From: Clostridiales bacterium
GTDB lineage: Bacteria > Bacillota > Clostridia > Oscillospirales > Oscillospiraceae
Assembly (NCBI GenBank): GCA_019423635.1
Contig: JAHZBA010000032.1
Span: 1 to 33,451, forward strand
Reading direction: 5' to 3'
Length of the DNA stretch: 33,451 nt
Part shown: in pieces, positions 14,480 through 22,033 of the stretch
How positions within the stretch are numbered: the first letter of the stretch is position 1
How the letters are laid out: each line of letters opens with the position of its first letter
Made by a program: the position numbers and the translations under genes
The notes under the pieces: model-generated
Told to the model about the DNA's origin: nothing
Databases searched by the model: none
Seen by the model: the letters and a program-made list of their open reading frames with translations, nothing else

Positions 14480-15757
14480 TCAGTCAGCGGCGTCGCACTT
14501 CAAAACGGCGTTCAGCAGGACGCTGGCGCCCTCGGTGCAGATCTCATCGCTGGTGTGCTCCGGCTCGCAGTGGCTGAGGCCCTTCTCAGAGGCAACGAAG
14601 ATCATGGTGGTGGGCAGCATGTAAGAGGCGAACTGGGCGTCATGGCCGGCGCCGGAGTGGATATCCTGATGAGAGATGCCCAGCTCCTCGGCAGACTCGC
14701 GGACATAGCCTACCAGTTCCTTGTTCCAATACACGGTGTCGCGGTTCCACTGATCGTCCACCTTGCAGGTGCACTGCGCCCACTCCTTGTCGGCCAGGCT
14801 GTGAACGATGTCATAGACCTTCTTGATGATCTCGGGATTCTCGTGACGGACGTCGATGGAGAAGTCCACATAGTCGGGGATGACGGTATGGACGCAGGGA
14901 TGGGCCACGATCTCGCCGGTGGTGTACACCAGCTCGGGGACGTTCTCCTTGACCATCAGCTTGTCGATCTCCTCATGCAGGTAGCAAAGAGCCTGCGCCG
15001 CCGCATGGAGGGCGTCACGCCGCTTGGGCATGGGGAAGGTGCCGGCGTGGGCCGCCTGGCCATAGAAGCGGACACGGCTGTTGAACATGCCCAGCACGCA
15101 GGTGACCACGCCCACGTCCTTGCCCGCGTCCTCCAGGATCGGGCCCTGCTCAATGTGCAGCTCGAACATGGCCTTGTACTGCTCGGGATTCAGGCGGTTC
15201 TTCTTGTCGCCCTTGTAGCCGCTGGCCTCCAGGGCCTCGCCGAAGGTGGTGGTCTTGTCCTCCACGCTCTTGGAGGCCATCATGTTCTCCGCCTTGAAGC
15301 CCTTGGCAATGTTCTCAGGCAGATAGTCATAGCAGACGATGCCGGAGCACATCATGGCGGGGGGATACAGGGAGCCCTCCTCGTTGGTCCAGATCATGGC
15401 GGTCAGGGAGTGCTTGTGGGGGATCTTCTCCGCGGCCACGGTCTCCAGAACCTCCATGGCGCCCATGACGCCCAGGATGCCGTCGTAGTTGCCGCCGTTC
15501 TTCACGGAGTCACAGTGGGAGGCCATGACGATCCGCTTGGCGGAGGGGTCGCTGCCGGGGAGGGTGGCGTACATGTTGGCGCAGTCGTCGGTAACGATCT
15601 CCGCCCCGATCTTGGTCATTCTCTCCACGAAATAGGCACGGGCCTGCTTCGCAGCGTCGGACAGGGAGTAACGAGTGATCCCGCCGTGGCCGGCGTCGCC
15701 GAACTTGGAAAAGGTATGGATCTTCTCAGACATTCTCCCCAGATCGCACTTGTACAT
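14480..15757 (-). CDS. M20-family N-carbamoyl-amino-acid hydrolase (probable beta-ureidopropionase)
   Basis: A 425-residue zinc hydrolase of the M20 allantoate amidohydrolase / N-carbamoyl-L-amino-acid hydrolase group. Metal-site residues are visible in MASHCDSVKNGGNYDG, WTNEEGSLYPP, ELHIEQGP, SGAGHDAQF and SHCEPEHTSDE; the central dimerisation domain contains FYGQAAHAGTFPMPKRRDA. Several bacterial beta-ureidopropionases belong to this group, and its place between dihydropyrimidinase, transporter and PreTA makes N-carbamoyl-beta-alanine the likely substrate, yielding beta-alanine, CO2 and ammonia. Allantoate or N-carbamoyl-alpha-amino acids are alternatives. The ATG at 15757 follows AGAAGG at ten bases. 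Confidence 0.85.
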   Translation of the reverse strand: MYKCDLGRMSEKIHTFSKFGDAGHGGITRYSLSDAAKQARAYFVERMTKIGAEIVTDDCANMYATLPGSDPSAKRIVMASHCDSVKNGGNYDGILGVMGAMEVLETVAAEKIPHKHSLTAMIWTNEEGSLYPPAMMCSGIVCYDYLPENIAKGFKAENMMASKSVEDKTTTFGEALEASGYKGDKKNRLNPEQYKAMFELHIEQGPILEDAGKDVGVVTCVLGMFNSRVRFYGQAAHAGTFPMPKRRDALHAAAQALCYLHEEIDKLMVKENVPELVYTTGEIVAHPCVHTVIPDYVDFSIDVRHENPEIIKKVYDIVHSLADKEWAQCTCKVDDQWNRDTVYWNKELVGYVRESAEELGISHQDIHSGAGHDAQFASYMLPTTMIFVASEKGLSHCEPEHTSDEICTEGASVLLNAVLKCDAAD

Positions 15758-15825
15758 AAATACGAAACCTTCTTTCTTAAATTTAGATCCGAAAAGTGAA
15801 TGGGTTCACGGGATGGAAGCTGCAA

Positions 15826-17427
15826 TTACTCCTTCACGGTGAAGGCGTCGTGCTCCTCCTTGGTGACATAGCCGTAATTGGGACGGCCCTTGGTCCGGTT
15901 CATCAGGGCGACGTACACCACCATGGCGATGATGAAGGAGACAATGTAGCCGTTGGCGGCCAGATACTGCAGGAAGTTGGGGCTGACACCGCTGGCGCCG
16001 TTGTAGGCAAACACCGTGTTGCCCAGCAGGGGGATGATGAAGGAGGCGACCCACGCGATCATGGCGTTCCAGTTCCAGCCGTTGGAGTACCAGTACCGGC
16101 CGCCCTCGCCACGATACAGGCCGGCCACATCCACCAGCTCCTTCTTCACGAAGAAGAAGTCGGCGATCAGAATGGCGGCCACGGGGGCGATGATGGTGCC
16201 GTAGTTATTCAGCCAGGTGAAGATGTAGGCGGCGCCGGAGCCGTAGATGAACCAGGGCTGCATCACCACCACGGCGATGATCACGGTGATGACCACGCCC
16301 TTCTTGTAGCTGATCTTGGTGGGGGAGATGTTGGAAAAGCCGTTGGCGGGCGCCACCACGTTGGCGGCCACGCAGGTGGTGATGGTAGCCATGACCACGC
16401 CGATGGCGCAGATGGCAACCAGGAGCTTGTTGTCCACATAGTAGAACACCGCGGAGGGGTCAAACTGGGCCACGCCGATGGCGGGGTTCAGGCGGGTGGC
16501 CTGGGCGAACAGGGCGCCCACGAAGGCGCACAGCGCCATGGGGATGGGCATACCCAGCATCTGGCCGTTGAACTGGGACTTCACGCTCTTGGCATAGCGG
16601 GAGAAGTCGGGGATGTTCAGCGCCATGGTGGCCCAGAAGGCGATGTTTGCCGTAAGGCCCGCCATGTAGACGAAGGCGAAGCCGCCGTTCTGCGCGATGA
16701 GCGCCTCGTCGTTGCCCTGGGCAAAGGCCTGGCCCACGGTGTAGCCGTTCTCATGGAGCATATTGACAGAGAAGAACATCAGCAGAACCATGATGACGAT
16801 CAGCACGGGGCCGCCGATGTTCTGGACCCACTTCACCTGATCCAGGCCGTGGTAAGCCACGAAGAACACGAACACCATGAAGATGGCAAAGCCGATCAGC
16901 TGGCCAACCACCACGTTGTCGTTGCCGGGCATATGCACGGTGTTGCTCTGGTCGGAGAACATGGGAATGATGATGCCCAGCAGCGCCGCCACGGCGCCGC
17001 CGCCCACCCAGGCCTGGATGGATGTCCAGCCGCAGGCGATGATGGACCGCGAGAACGTGGGCAGGTGCGTGCCCTTATTGCCGAAGGTCATGCGGGAAAA
17101 GATGGGGAAGGGGATGCCGTACTTGGTGCCGATCTTGGAGTTGAGCTGAATGGGGATCAGAACGATCAGGTTGCCCAGAATGACATTCAGCACGGACAGC
17201 AGGGGGGACACGCCCAGGGCCACCAGGGAGGAGGCCAGGGTCAGGGACGGGATGCAGATGGACATGCCGACCCACAGGTTGCAGATACTGGCCGTGGACC
17301 AGTTTCTCTGCTCCACCGTGGTGGGGGCCAGGTCCGGGTTGTAGTACGAGGACTTTTCCAGTTCCGCCTTGGCGTCCGGAGTCAGCTCAAACAAGCCGTT
17401 CCTCTCTTGCTGTGTGATCTTACTCAT
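15826..17427 (-). CDS. NCS1-family nucleobase/hydantoin transporter
   Basis: A 533-residue integral membrane protein with about twelve hydrophobic segments, of the nucleobase:cation symporter-1 family. Family landmarks are NWSTASICNLWVGMSICIPS in the first helix, FPIFSRMTFGNKG, the central FWATMALNIPDFSRYAKS and NPAIGVAQFDPSAVFYY. Substrates of the family include uracil, allantoin, cytosine and hydantoins; the operon points to uracil, thymine or a hydantoin, taken up with Na+ or H+. GGAGG lies six bases before the ATG, and the gene is spaced 69 bp from the hydrolase downstream and 237 bp from dihydropyrimidinase upstream. Confidence 0.92.
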   Translation of the reverse strand: MSKITQQERNGLFELTPDAKAELEKSSYYNPDLAPTTVEQRNWSTASICNLWVGMSICIPSLTLASSLVALGVSPLLSVLNVILGNLIVLIPIQLNSKIGTKYGIPFPIFSRMTFGNKGTHLPTFSRSIIACGWTSIQAWVGGGAVAALLGIIIPMFSDQSNTVHMPGNDNVVVGQLIGFAIFMVFVFFVAYHGLDQVKWVQNIGGPVLIVIMVLLMFFSVNMLHENGYTVGQAFAQGNDEALIAQNGGFAFVYMAGLTANIAFWATMALNIPDFSRYAKSVKSQFNGQMLGMPIPMALCAFVGALFAQATRLNPAIGVAQFDPSAVFYYVDNKLLVAICAIGVVMATITTCVAANVVAPANGFSNISPTKISYKKGVVITVIIAVVVMQPWFIYGSGAAYIFTWLNNYGTIIAPVAAILIADFFFVKKELVDVAGLYRGEGGRYWYSNGWNWNAMIAWVASFIIPLLGNTVFAYNGASGVSPNFLQYLAANGYIVSFIIAMVVYVALMNRTKGRPNYGYVTKEEHDAFTVKE

Positions 17428-17531
17428 ATATTCCCTCCATTTTCTTTTTGATTCTCTCTAACATTCCGGTCTCCGGCCTCCGGCACATCCTCTCTGCGGT
17501 CTCCAGCGATTCCCGCGAAAGCCTCCGCGGG

Positions 17532-17584
17532 CCATTCCGCGGACTCCCCGGAGGGAGTCCGCGGAATGGGGGTACTCCCATTCC
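17532..17584 (-). other. Two overlapping, mutually exclusive hairpins
   Basis: A perfect 17-bp stem pairs 17532-17548 with 17553-17569 (CCATTCCGCGGACTCCC with its complement). The second arm's GGAATGGG (17563-17570) can instead pair with CCCATTCC at 17577-17584. Both lie in the 237-bp gap between dihydropyrimidinase and the transporter, which holds no gene. No U-tract follows either on the minus strand. Confidence 0.65.
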
Positions 17585-17664
17585 AATCGCGAGGTCCGCA
17601 CGGGGATGCGCTCTGCCGCTTCCCCCAAGGGAACCCGCCGCCGCCGGTCCGGAAATAGAGCTCC

Positions 17665-19017
17665 TTACTTCAGGCTGCGCTTGACGAACTTGCCCCAGCC
17701 CCGCTCGCCCTTGAACTCGCCGTTGTCATAGACCAGGCGGCCGCGGGAATAGGTCTGAACCGGGTAGCCATGCAGGGAGACGCCCTCCCAGATGGTGTGG
17801 TCGCAGTCGGAGTGCATACTCTGCTGGGTGATGGTGAAGTCCTTCTCGGGATCATAGATGACGATGTCCGCGTCCTTGCCCACCGCAAGGCTGCCCTTGG
17901 TCTTGCAGCCGAAGATGCGGGCGGGATTGGTGGAGCACAGCTCCACGGCCTTGGTGAAGGGGATCACGCCCTCGTTGGCCTTGGCCAGCATGTAGGGATA
18001 CATGTTCTCAATGCCGGCGCAGCCGTTGGGGATCTTGCGGAAGTCGTCCTTGCCCCAGTCCTTCTCGGCCTGCTGGAACGGGCAGTGGTCGGTGGCGATG
18101 GTGTCGATGTCGCCCCGCTTGATGGCGGCCCACAGGGCGTCCTGGCTGGCCTGGCCCTTCATGGGAGGAGAGCAGACAAAGTTGCGGCCGTCCTCGCGCT
18201 TGTAGACGTCGCAGGTGAAGCGCAGGTACTGCGGGCAGGTCTCGGCGTAAATCTCATAGCCCTGGGCCTTGGCCTGGGTCACGTAGTCCACGCCGTCGGC
18301 GTTGGCCAGGTGGACGATGTACAGCGGGGCGTTGAGGGACTTGGCCCACGCGATGGCGCGGGAGTCGGCCTCGGCCTCCACGAACTCGGGACGGGACATA
18401 TAGTGGTACCAGGAGGTGCCCTTGCCCTCGGAGATGTACTTCTCGGTCAGCATGTTGACCATCTCGTTGTTCTCTGCGTGGACGTTGATGAGGGCGCCGA
18501 TCTCCTTGGACTTCTTCAGCACCTCATAGAACACGCCGTCCTTCACGCCGAAGTCATAGACCATAAACACCTTGAAAGAGGGCACGCCATAGTCCACGGC
18601 GTCCTTCATGGAGTCCAGCAGATCCCCGTGCACGTCCTTCACGCCCACGTGGAAGGCATAGTCCACCGCCGCGTCGGGGGCGCACATGGCGTCGCGGCGC
18701 TTCACGGAGTCCACCATGTTCTCATTGAAGTCCTGGAGCACATAGTCAAACACCGTGGTCGTGCCGCCGCAGGCCGCAGCCCGGGTGCCGGCAAAGTAGT
18801 CGTCGGAGGAGATGGTGCCGCCGAAGGGCATTGCAAGATGCGTGTGGGCGTCGATGGCGCCGGGCAGGACCAGCTTACCGGCTGCGTCCACTACCTTGGC
18901 GCCGTCCGCGGGCAGATCCGCGCCGATGGCGGCAATCTTGCCGTCCTTCACCGCAATGTCGGCCTTGAACATCTCGGTCGCAGTCACAATCGTGCCGTTC
19001 TTGATGATTAAGTCCAT
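17665..19017 (-). CDS. hydA: Dihydropyrimidinase (hydantoinase)
   Basis: A 450-residue amidohydrolase that opens dihydrouracil or dihydrothymine to the N-carbamoyl-beta-amino acid. I start at the ATG at 19017 (MDLIIKNGTIVTATE) because AGGTGAG lies eight bases upstream; the in-frame GTG at 19026 falls inside that site. Metal and catalytic elements are DAHTHLAMPFGG, the carboxylated lysine in SFKVFMVYDF, VHAENNEM, YIVHLANADG and ATDHCPF; the substrate segment MYPYMLAKANEGV and the C-terminal small domain are intact. It is first in the pyrimidine operon, behind a long AT-rich regulatory region. Hydantoinase activity on other ring amides is possible. Confidence 0.93.
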   Translation of the reverse strand: MDLIIKNGTIVTATEMFKADIAVKDGKIAAIGADLPADGAKVVDAAGKLVLPGAIDAHTHLAMPFGGTISSDDYFAGTRAAACGGTTTVFDYVLQDFNENMVDSVKRRDAMCAPDAAVDYAFHVGVKDVHGDLLDSMKDAVDYGVPSFKVFMVYDFGVKDGVFYEVLKKSKEIGALINVHAENNEMVNMLTEKYISEGKGTSWYHYMSRPEFVEAEADSRAIAWAKSLNAPLYIVHLANADGVDYVTQAKAQGYEIYAETCPQYLRFTCDVYKREDGRNFVCSPPMKGQASQDALWAAIKRGDIDTIATDHCPFQQAEKDWGKDDFRKIPNGCAGIENMYPYMLAKANEGVIPFTKAVELCSTNPARIFGCKTKGSLAVGKDADIVIYDPEKDFTITQQSMHSDCDHTIWEGVSLHGYPVQTYSRGRLVYDNGEFKGERGWGKFVKRSLK

Positions 19018-19289
19018 AAAGTACACTCACCTTTCCTTATAAATCATGTATCCGTTGTTTTGGAACCTTTGGTTCACCACCTCCGCCTTAGAATTCCGCA
19101 CCCGCGGTCTTTATATTTTGATGCCATGAGGATACAAAGTCCACAGCAATCAATACAAACACAGGATGTTCCTTCCAGTTTTTCAGGAATAAATTTGAAA
19201 TTATGGTGAATCTGCACAAAAGAATAAGCAACCTTCTATGCAAGAACACACGAAAACCCGTTGTGCAGTCTGCCTTATTTGTAAATTGT

Positions 19290-19318
19290 ATTTTAGCACT
19301 TTCGTGGGCAAAATGCAA
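19290..19318 (-). promoter_or_regulatory. Alternative promoter of the pyrimidine operon
   Basis: TTGCAT (19313-19318), a 17-bp spacer and TAAAAT (19290-19295) on the minus strand, about 270 bp before the dihydropyrimidinase start. Confidence 0.5.
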
Positions 19319-19342
19319 CAAAAACTTTTGCGGAGAAAAAAA

Positions 19343-19360
19343 GTTTGTCAACCGACAAAC
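19343..19360. promoter_or_regulatory. Palindromic operator candidate GTTTGTC-N4-GACAAAC
   Basis: A perfect 7-bp dyad with a four-base centre (AACC on the plus strand), located just downstream of the minus-strand promoter at 19374-19404 and upstream of the one at 19290-19318. It is well placed for a repressor or activator of the pyrimidine operon. The cognate protein is not evident. Confidence 0.55.
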
Positions 19361-19373
19361 AAATTATGAGGTC

Positions 19374-19404
19374 ATTATAGAGTTTCCCCCTGCTGGAAGG
19401 TCAA
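19374..19404 (-). promoter_or_regulatory. MerR-type promoter (19-bp spacer) of the pyrimidine operon
   Basis: On the minus strand TTGACC (19399-19404) and a perfect TATAAT (19374-19379) are 19 bp apart. The spacer reads TTCCAGCAGGGGGAAACTC and contains the dyad TTCC-N7-GGAA. Long-spacer promoters with a dyad between the boxes are the standard target of MerR-family activators, and a MerR gene lies about 600 bp away, divergently oriented. Confidence 0.6.
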
Positions 19405-19570
19405 TAGCTTTGTTGATTTTTTTCAGAGGGTCGGACAGGCAGGACGCGGAAACTCTCCTGTAGCGGGAATTTTGGTGAATGGTTATTCTCCGATTTTCCC
19501 GATGGAATTTCAGGGGCGCGCCCCATTTCCCCCGCAGCAGCGTTTCACGGACAGGGGAGCATGATATCTT

Positions 19571-19704
19571 CAAAACACTTGAACATCGGTATTCTGATGT
19601 TCAAGGCAGGCATCGCCTGCCGGCACATGAAATGCGCCGTGTTTTGACCAGGAAGTCCACCGTTAGGCCGTTTCACGGCTCCTGGGGCGCGTACACGCCC
19701 CAGG
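19571..19704. other. Densely structured non-coding segment
   Basis: CAAAACAC (19571-19578) pairs with GTGTTTTG (19639-19646) and encloses three hairpins: TTGAACATC/GATGTTCAA (19579-19604), GGCAGGC/GCCTGCC (19605-19621) and GGC-CAT/ATG-GCC (19622-19638). Next CCAGGA (19648-19653) pairs with TCCTGG (19680-19685) around GCCG/CGGC, overlapping CCTGGGGCG/CGCCCCAGG (19681-19704). No ribosome site or protein-like frame was found; it could be RNA or a repeat element. Confidence 0.5.
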
Positions 19705-19858
19705 GTTGAAAAGAGGTATTATTTCCGAACATAAAGTTCGGAAATAATACCTTTGATTTGAGTCGTTTTTCTCGCCGCCGTAAACGGCGGCAACCGAAAA
19801 ACATGGCAATATTACTTCCTGCCTTTCAGTTCGGAAGTACTATTTACCTCTTTTCAAC
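19705..19858. mobile_element. 154-bp MITE-like element with 14-bp terminal inverted repeats
   Basis: The ends GTTGAAAAGAGGTA (19705-19718) and TACCTCTTTTCAAC (19845-19858) are exact inverse copies. Inside lie a perfect 17-bp hairpin (19714-19752, AGGTATTATTTCCGAAC with its complement, loop ATAAA), a GTTTTTC...GCCGCCG/CGGCGGC...GAAAAAC hairpin, and ACTTCC/GGAAGT. It is AT-richer than its surroundings and carries no gene. No target-site duplication was evident by eye. Confidence 0.6.
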
Positions 19859-19909
19859 TGCGGTGACTATAAAATGCGCGGCGGGAGATCCCCGTTTTTC
19901 TCCGCCTTC

Positions 19910-19938
19910 TTGAAAAGGGCGCCGGTTTATGCTATAGT
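19910..19938 (+). promoter_or_regulatory. Promoter of the MerR-type regulator gene
   Basis: TTGAAA (19910-19915), a 17-bp spacer and TATAGT (19933-19938). A CAGAC-A-GTCTG dyad at about 19944-19954 sits at the expected transcription start and could allow autoregulation. Confidence 0.7.
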
Positions 19939-20006
19939 GGGGTCAGACAGTCTGTACGCGCCCCTGCCGGCGGCGCGGAACGTCTATCACACATGGAGGA
20001 GATGCC

Positions 20007-20894
20007 ATGGGGCAGGGTTACAAGTTTTCCATTCGGGAGGTCTCTGAGATCTGCTGCATCCCCAGCAAGACCTTGCGGTATTATGACGAGATCGGGCTGG
20101 TGGTGCCGGAGTTCCGCAACGAGTCCAGCCGCTACCGCTATTACGGCAAGGACCAGATCATCACCCTCTGCATTGTCCGCAAGCTGCGGAAAATGGGGTT
20201 TGATCTGAAATCCATTCAATCCATTCTCGCCGGGAATACCGCCAGCGACCTGGGGTGCCACGTCCAGGCCAAGATGGAGCAGCTCCAGGCGGAGATTTGC
20301 GCCCTGCAGAAGAACTACTGCGCCCTGCAGGCCTTTCAGGAGCGCCTGAAAACCGGCGTGGACCTGCTGAGCATCAAAAATTCCCTGGATATTGACGACG
20401 TCTCCATTGAGGAGATCCGCCCCATCCAGCTGGTCTGCACCCGCAAGACCATGGCCACCTACGCCAATCAGGAGGTCTCCCTGGACCGCTGGGTGGAGCT
20501 GAGCAATCTCTGCGACGAGCTGGGGCTCAAGAGCAACGGCTCCTACATTGTCACCTACTACTCCAACCCCCTGGAGCAGTTCCTCTATACCGACACGGAT
20601 ATTGAGTTCGGCATTGAGGTGGAGGAGGTGGGGGCAGCCCGGGAGTACCGCACCTTCGGCGGCTTCACGGCGGCCACCGCCATTCACCTGGGCAACTACG
20701 CCGACATCATCCAGTCCCACGTCCGGCTGGTGCAGTGGATCAACCAGCACCACTACAGGATCGCCGGCCCCGTCTCCGAGGAGTTCATCATCTCTCCCCT
20801 GGACATCAACAACGTCAACGAGCATGTGACAAAGATCATCATTCCGGTGGAAAAGCAGGCCAGGGGAAAGAAGGAGCCGGGAGAGACGCCATAA
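20007..20894 (+). CDS. MerR-family transcriptional regulator with GyrI-like effector domain
   Basis: A 295-residue regulator. Residues 4-75 are a MerR winged helix (FSIREVSEICCIPSKTLRYY, DEIGLVVPEFRNESSRYRYY and the second helix IRKLRKMGF-like VRKLRKMGFDLKSIQSIL). Residues 80-120 form a dimerising coiled coil (AKMEQLQAEICALQKNYCAL). The remainder resembles the BmrR/GyrI ligand-binding fold, ending SEEFIISPLDINNVNEHVTKI. Start: ATG at 20007 after GGAGGAG. It lies between two operons of the proposed pyrimidine-to-propionate route, divergent from one and convergent with the other. The effector may be a pyrimidine or a pathway intermediate; this is inference, and drug sensing as in BmrR is an alternative. 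Confidence 0.88.
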   Translation: MGQGYKFSIREVSEICCIPSKTLRYYDEIGLVVPEFRNESSRYRYYGKDQIITLCIVRKLRKMGFDLKSIQSILAGNTASDLGCHVQAKMEQLQAEICALQKNYCALQAFQERLKTGVDLLSIKNSLDIDDVSIEEIRPIQLVCTRKTMATYANQEVSLDRWVELSNLCDELGLKSNGSYIVTYYSNPLEQFLYTDTDIEFGIEVEEVGAAREYRTFGGFTAATAIHLGNYADIIQSHVRLVQWINQHHYRIAGPVSEEFIISPLDINNVNEHVTKIIIPVEKQARGKKEPGETP

Positions 20895-20935
20895 GCCAGG
20901 CCCGCCTTCCCCCAATCCGCAAAAGGCTCCGGAGA

Positions 20936-20956
20936 GTGCCGCTCTCCGGAGCTTTT
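20936..20956 (+). terminator. Terminator of the MerR-type gene
   Basis: GCTCCGGAGAG pairs with CTCTCCGGAGC around a short loop, followed by TTTTCGG. Confidence 0.85.
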
Positions 20957-21036
20957 CGGTTCTCCCGGGACCCCCGTCCGGAGCCCTCTCCGGGAACCGG
21001 GCCCAGGGCCGCCGGGCGCCGGCCCGAACCCCGCCG

Positions 21037-21069
21037 AAAAAAGAGGACGCCCGGCGGGCGTCCTCTTTT
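21037..21069 (-). terminator. Terminator of the CoA operon
   Basis: The stem AAAAGAGGACGCC/GGCGTCCTCTTTT; on the minus strand it ends in a run of six T. It closes the operon that begins with the acyl-CoA dehydrogenase. Confidence 0.85.
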
Positions 21070-21084
21070 CACGGGGATCTCGGA

Positions 21085-21459
21085 TCAATATGCCTCGTAC
21101 ACAAACTCCACCACGGTGGACAGCGGGGGCTCCGGAAGCACGTCGATAGAGCTGGGGAACGGGGGGTCCACAGGGACCTCGATGATCTTGAAGGAACGGA
21201 CCTGGATCGTGGCCCGCTTGCCCTCGGTCTTGAGGATCTTGCCGTGGAACTCCATGTAGTCGCCTGCGAAGCAGGGGGTGTACAGACGCACCTTGTTCAC
21301 GCCCACGCAGTGGCCGCTGTTGCCGAAGTGCTTCGCCATCAGGCGGTTGGCCACGTCGTTGGCCAGGGTGATGCTCCGGGCGCCGTTGACGACGCCGCCG
21401 CCGTAGAACACATCACGGTCGGACATTCTGTACCGAAAAGTCAATTCCAGATCACTCAT
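21085..21459 (-). CDS. Hotdog-fold CoA ammonia-lyase-like protein, subunit with YGGG-VNGAR motif
   Basis: A 124-residue single-hotdog protein. The stretch YRMSDRDVFYGGGVVNGARS (residues 10-29) strongly resembles the N-terminal signature of 3-aminobutyryl-CoA ammonia-lyase (Kal) and beta-alanyl-CoA ammonia-lyase (Acl), and VRLYTPCFAGDYMEFHGKI matches their central strand region. Such enzymes eliminate ammonia from a beta-aminoacyl-CoA to give the enoyl-CoA. The middle part GDVGTELM-DGD of those enzymes is poorly kept here (LANDVANRLMAKHFGNSGH). I use the ATG at 21459, nine bases after GGAGG. It follows a related gene by 18 bp and the two probably form one heteromeric enzyme. A MaoC-like or thioesterase role cannot be excluded. 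Confidence 0.72.
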   Translation of the reverse strand: MSDLELTFRYRMSDRDVFYGGGVVNGARSITLANDVANRLMAKHFGNSGHCVGVNKVRLYTPCFAGDYMEFHGKILKTEGKRATIQVRSFKIIEVPVDPPFPSSIDVLPEPPLSTVVEFVYEAY

Positions 21460-21477
21460 CACGTTTGCCCTCCTATC

Positions 21478-21939
21478 TCATTCTTCCGGAAAATCGTCCA
21501 GGTGACGCCAGGGGTCAATCACCGTGCCGTCGGGCTGCTCGCCCCGCTGCAGGTGCTTCTTCACCACCAGGCGCACGTCGCCCTCGGTGCAGAGCACCGG
21601 CTCGTCGAACCAGACCATGTCGCCGGGCTTGTAGTCGGCCTTGCCCTCCCGGAAGGCGGGCGTGGCCAGCTTGAAGACCTCGATGTGGCAGTCCCGGGAC
21701 GTGTTGCCCACATGGGTCAGCGTGGCGTGGAACTCCACCATGTCGCCCACATAGACATCCTTGTGGCACTTCACGCCGTGATAGCCCAGGCACAGGGACT
21801 CGTCGCCGTCCACCAGGATCATCTCCTCGGTCTCCACGTCGCCGATGAAATCAAACTGGCGGCCGATGGGGATCAGACCGTCCGGGTTCGCCCCGTCGGC
21901 CCACGTCATGTTGTAGCTCAGTACGGACTTCTTTCTCAT
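21478..21939 (-). CDS. Hotdog-fold CoA ammonia-lyase-like protein, partner subunit
   Basis: A 153-residue hotdog protein. The segment GDVETEEMILVDGDESLCLG, followed by YHGVKCHKDVYVGDMVEFHA and THVGNTSRDCHIEVFKLAT, closely follows the middle and end of beta-alanyl-CoA/3-aminobutyryl-CoA ammonia-lyases, while the N-terminal YxGNLVNGAR signature is replaced by DGLIPIGRQFDFI. Its neighbour downstream shows the opposite pattern, so the pair may divide the residues of one active site. Start: ATG at 21939, eleven bases after GGAGG; a TTG at 21957 falls on the ribosome site itself. C-terminal tail (residues 105-153) is longer than in single-subunit relatives. Role: conversion of beta-alanyl-CoA to acryloyl-CoA and ammonia, by inference. 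Confidence 0.72.
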   Translation of the reverse strand: MRKKSVLSYNMTWADGANPDGLIPIGRQFDFIGDVETEEMILVDGDESLCLGYHGVKCHKDVYVGDMVEFHATLTHVGNTSRDCHIEVFKLATPAFREGKADYKPGDMVWFDEPVLCTEGDVRLVVKKHLQRGEQPDGTVIDPWRHLDDFPEE

Positions 21940-22033
21940 GACAAAATACACCTCCAATTAAAATAGAGAACCAATTCTTTTCAGGAAGGCCGCGTCTGCG
22001 CGGCTCCGGCGTTCTCCCCGCGGGGCGCCGTCC

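Noticed and set aside
11813..19017. Purine or urate catabolism cluster
   Set aside because: M20 hydrolase and hydantoinase also occur in such clusters, but there are no xanthine dehydrogenase-like, SsnA or carbamate kinase genes, whereas PreTA is diagnostic for pyrimidines.
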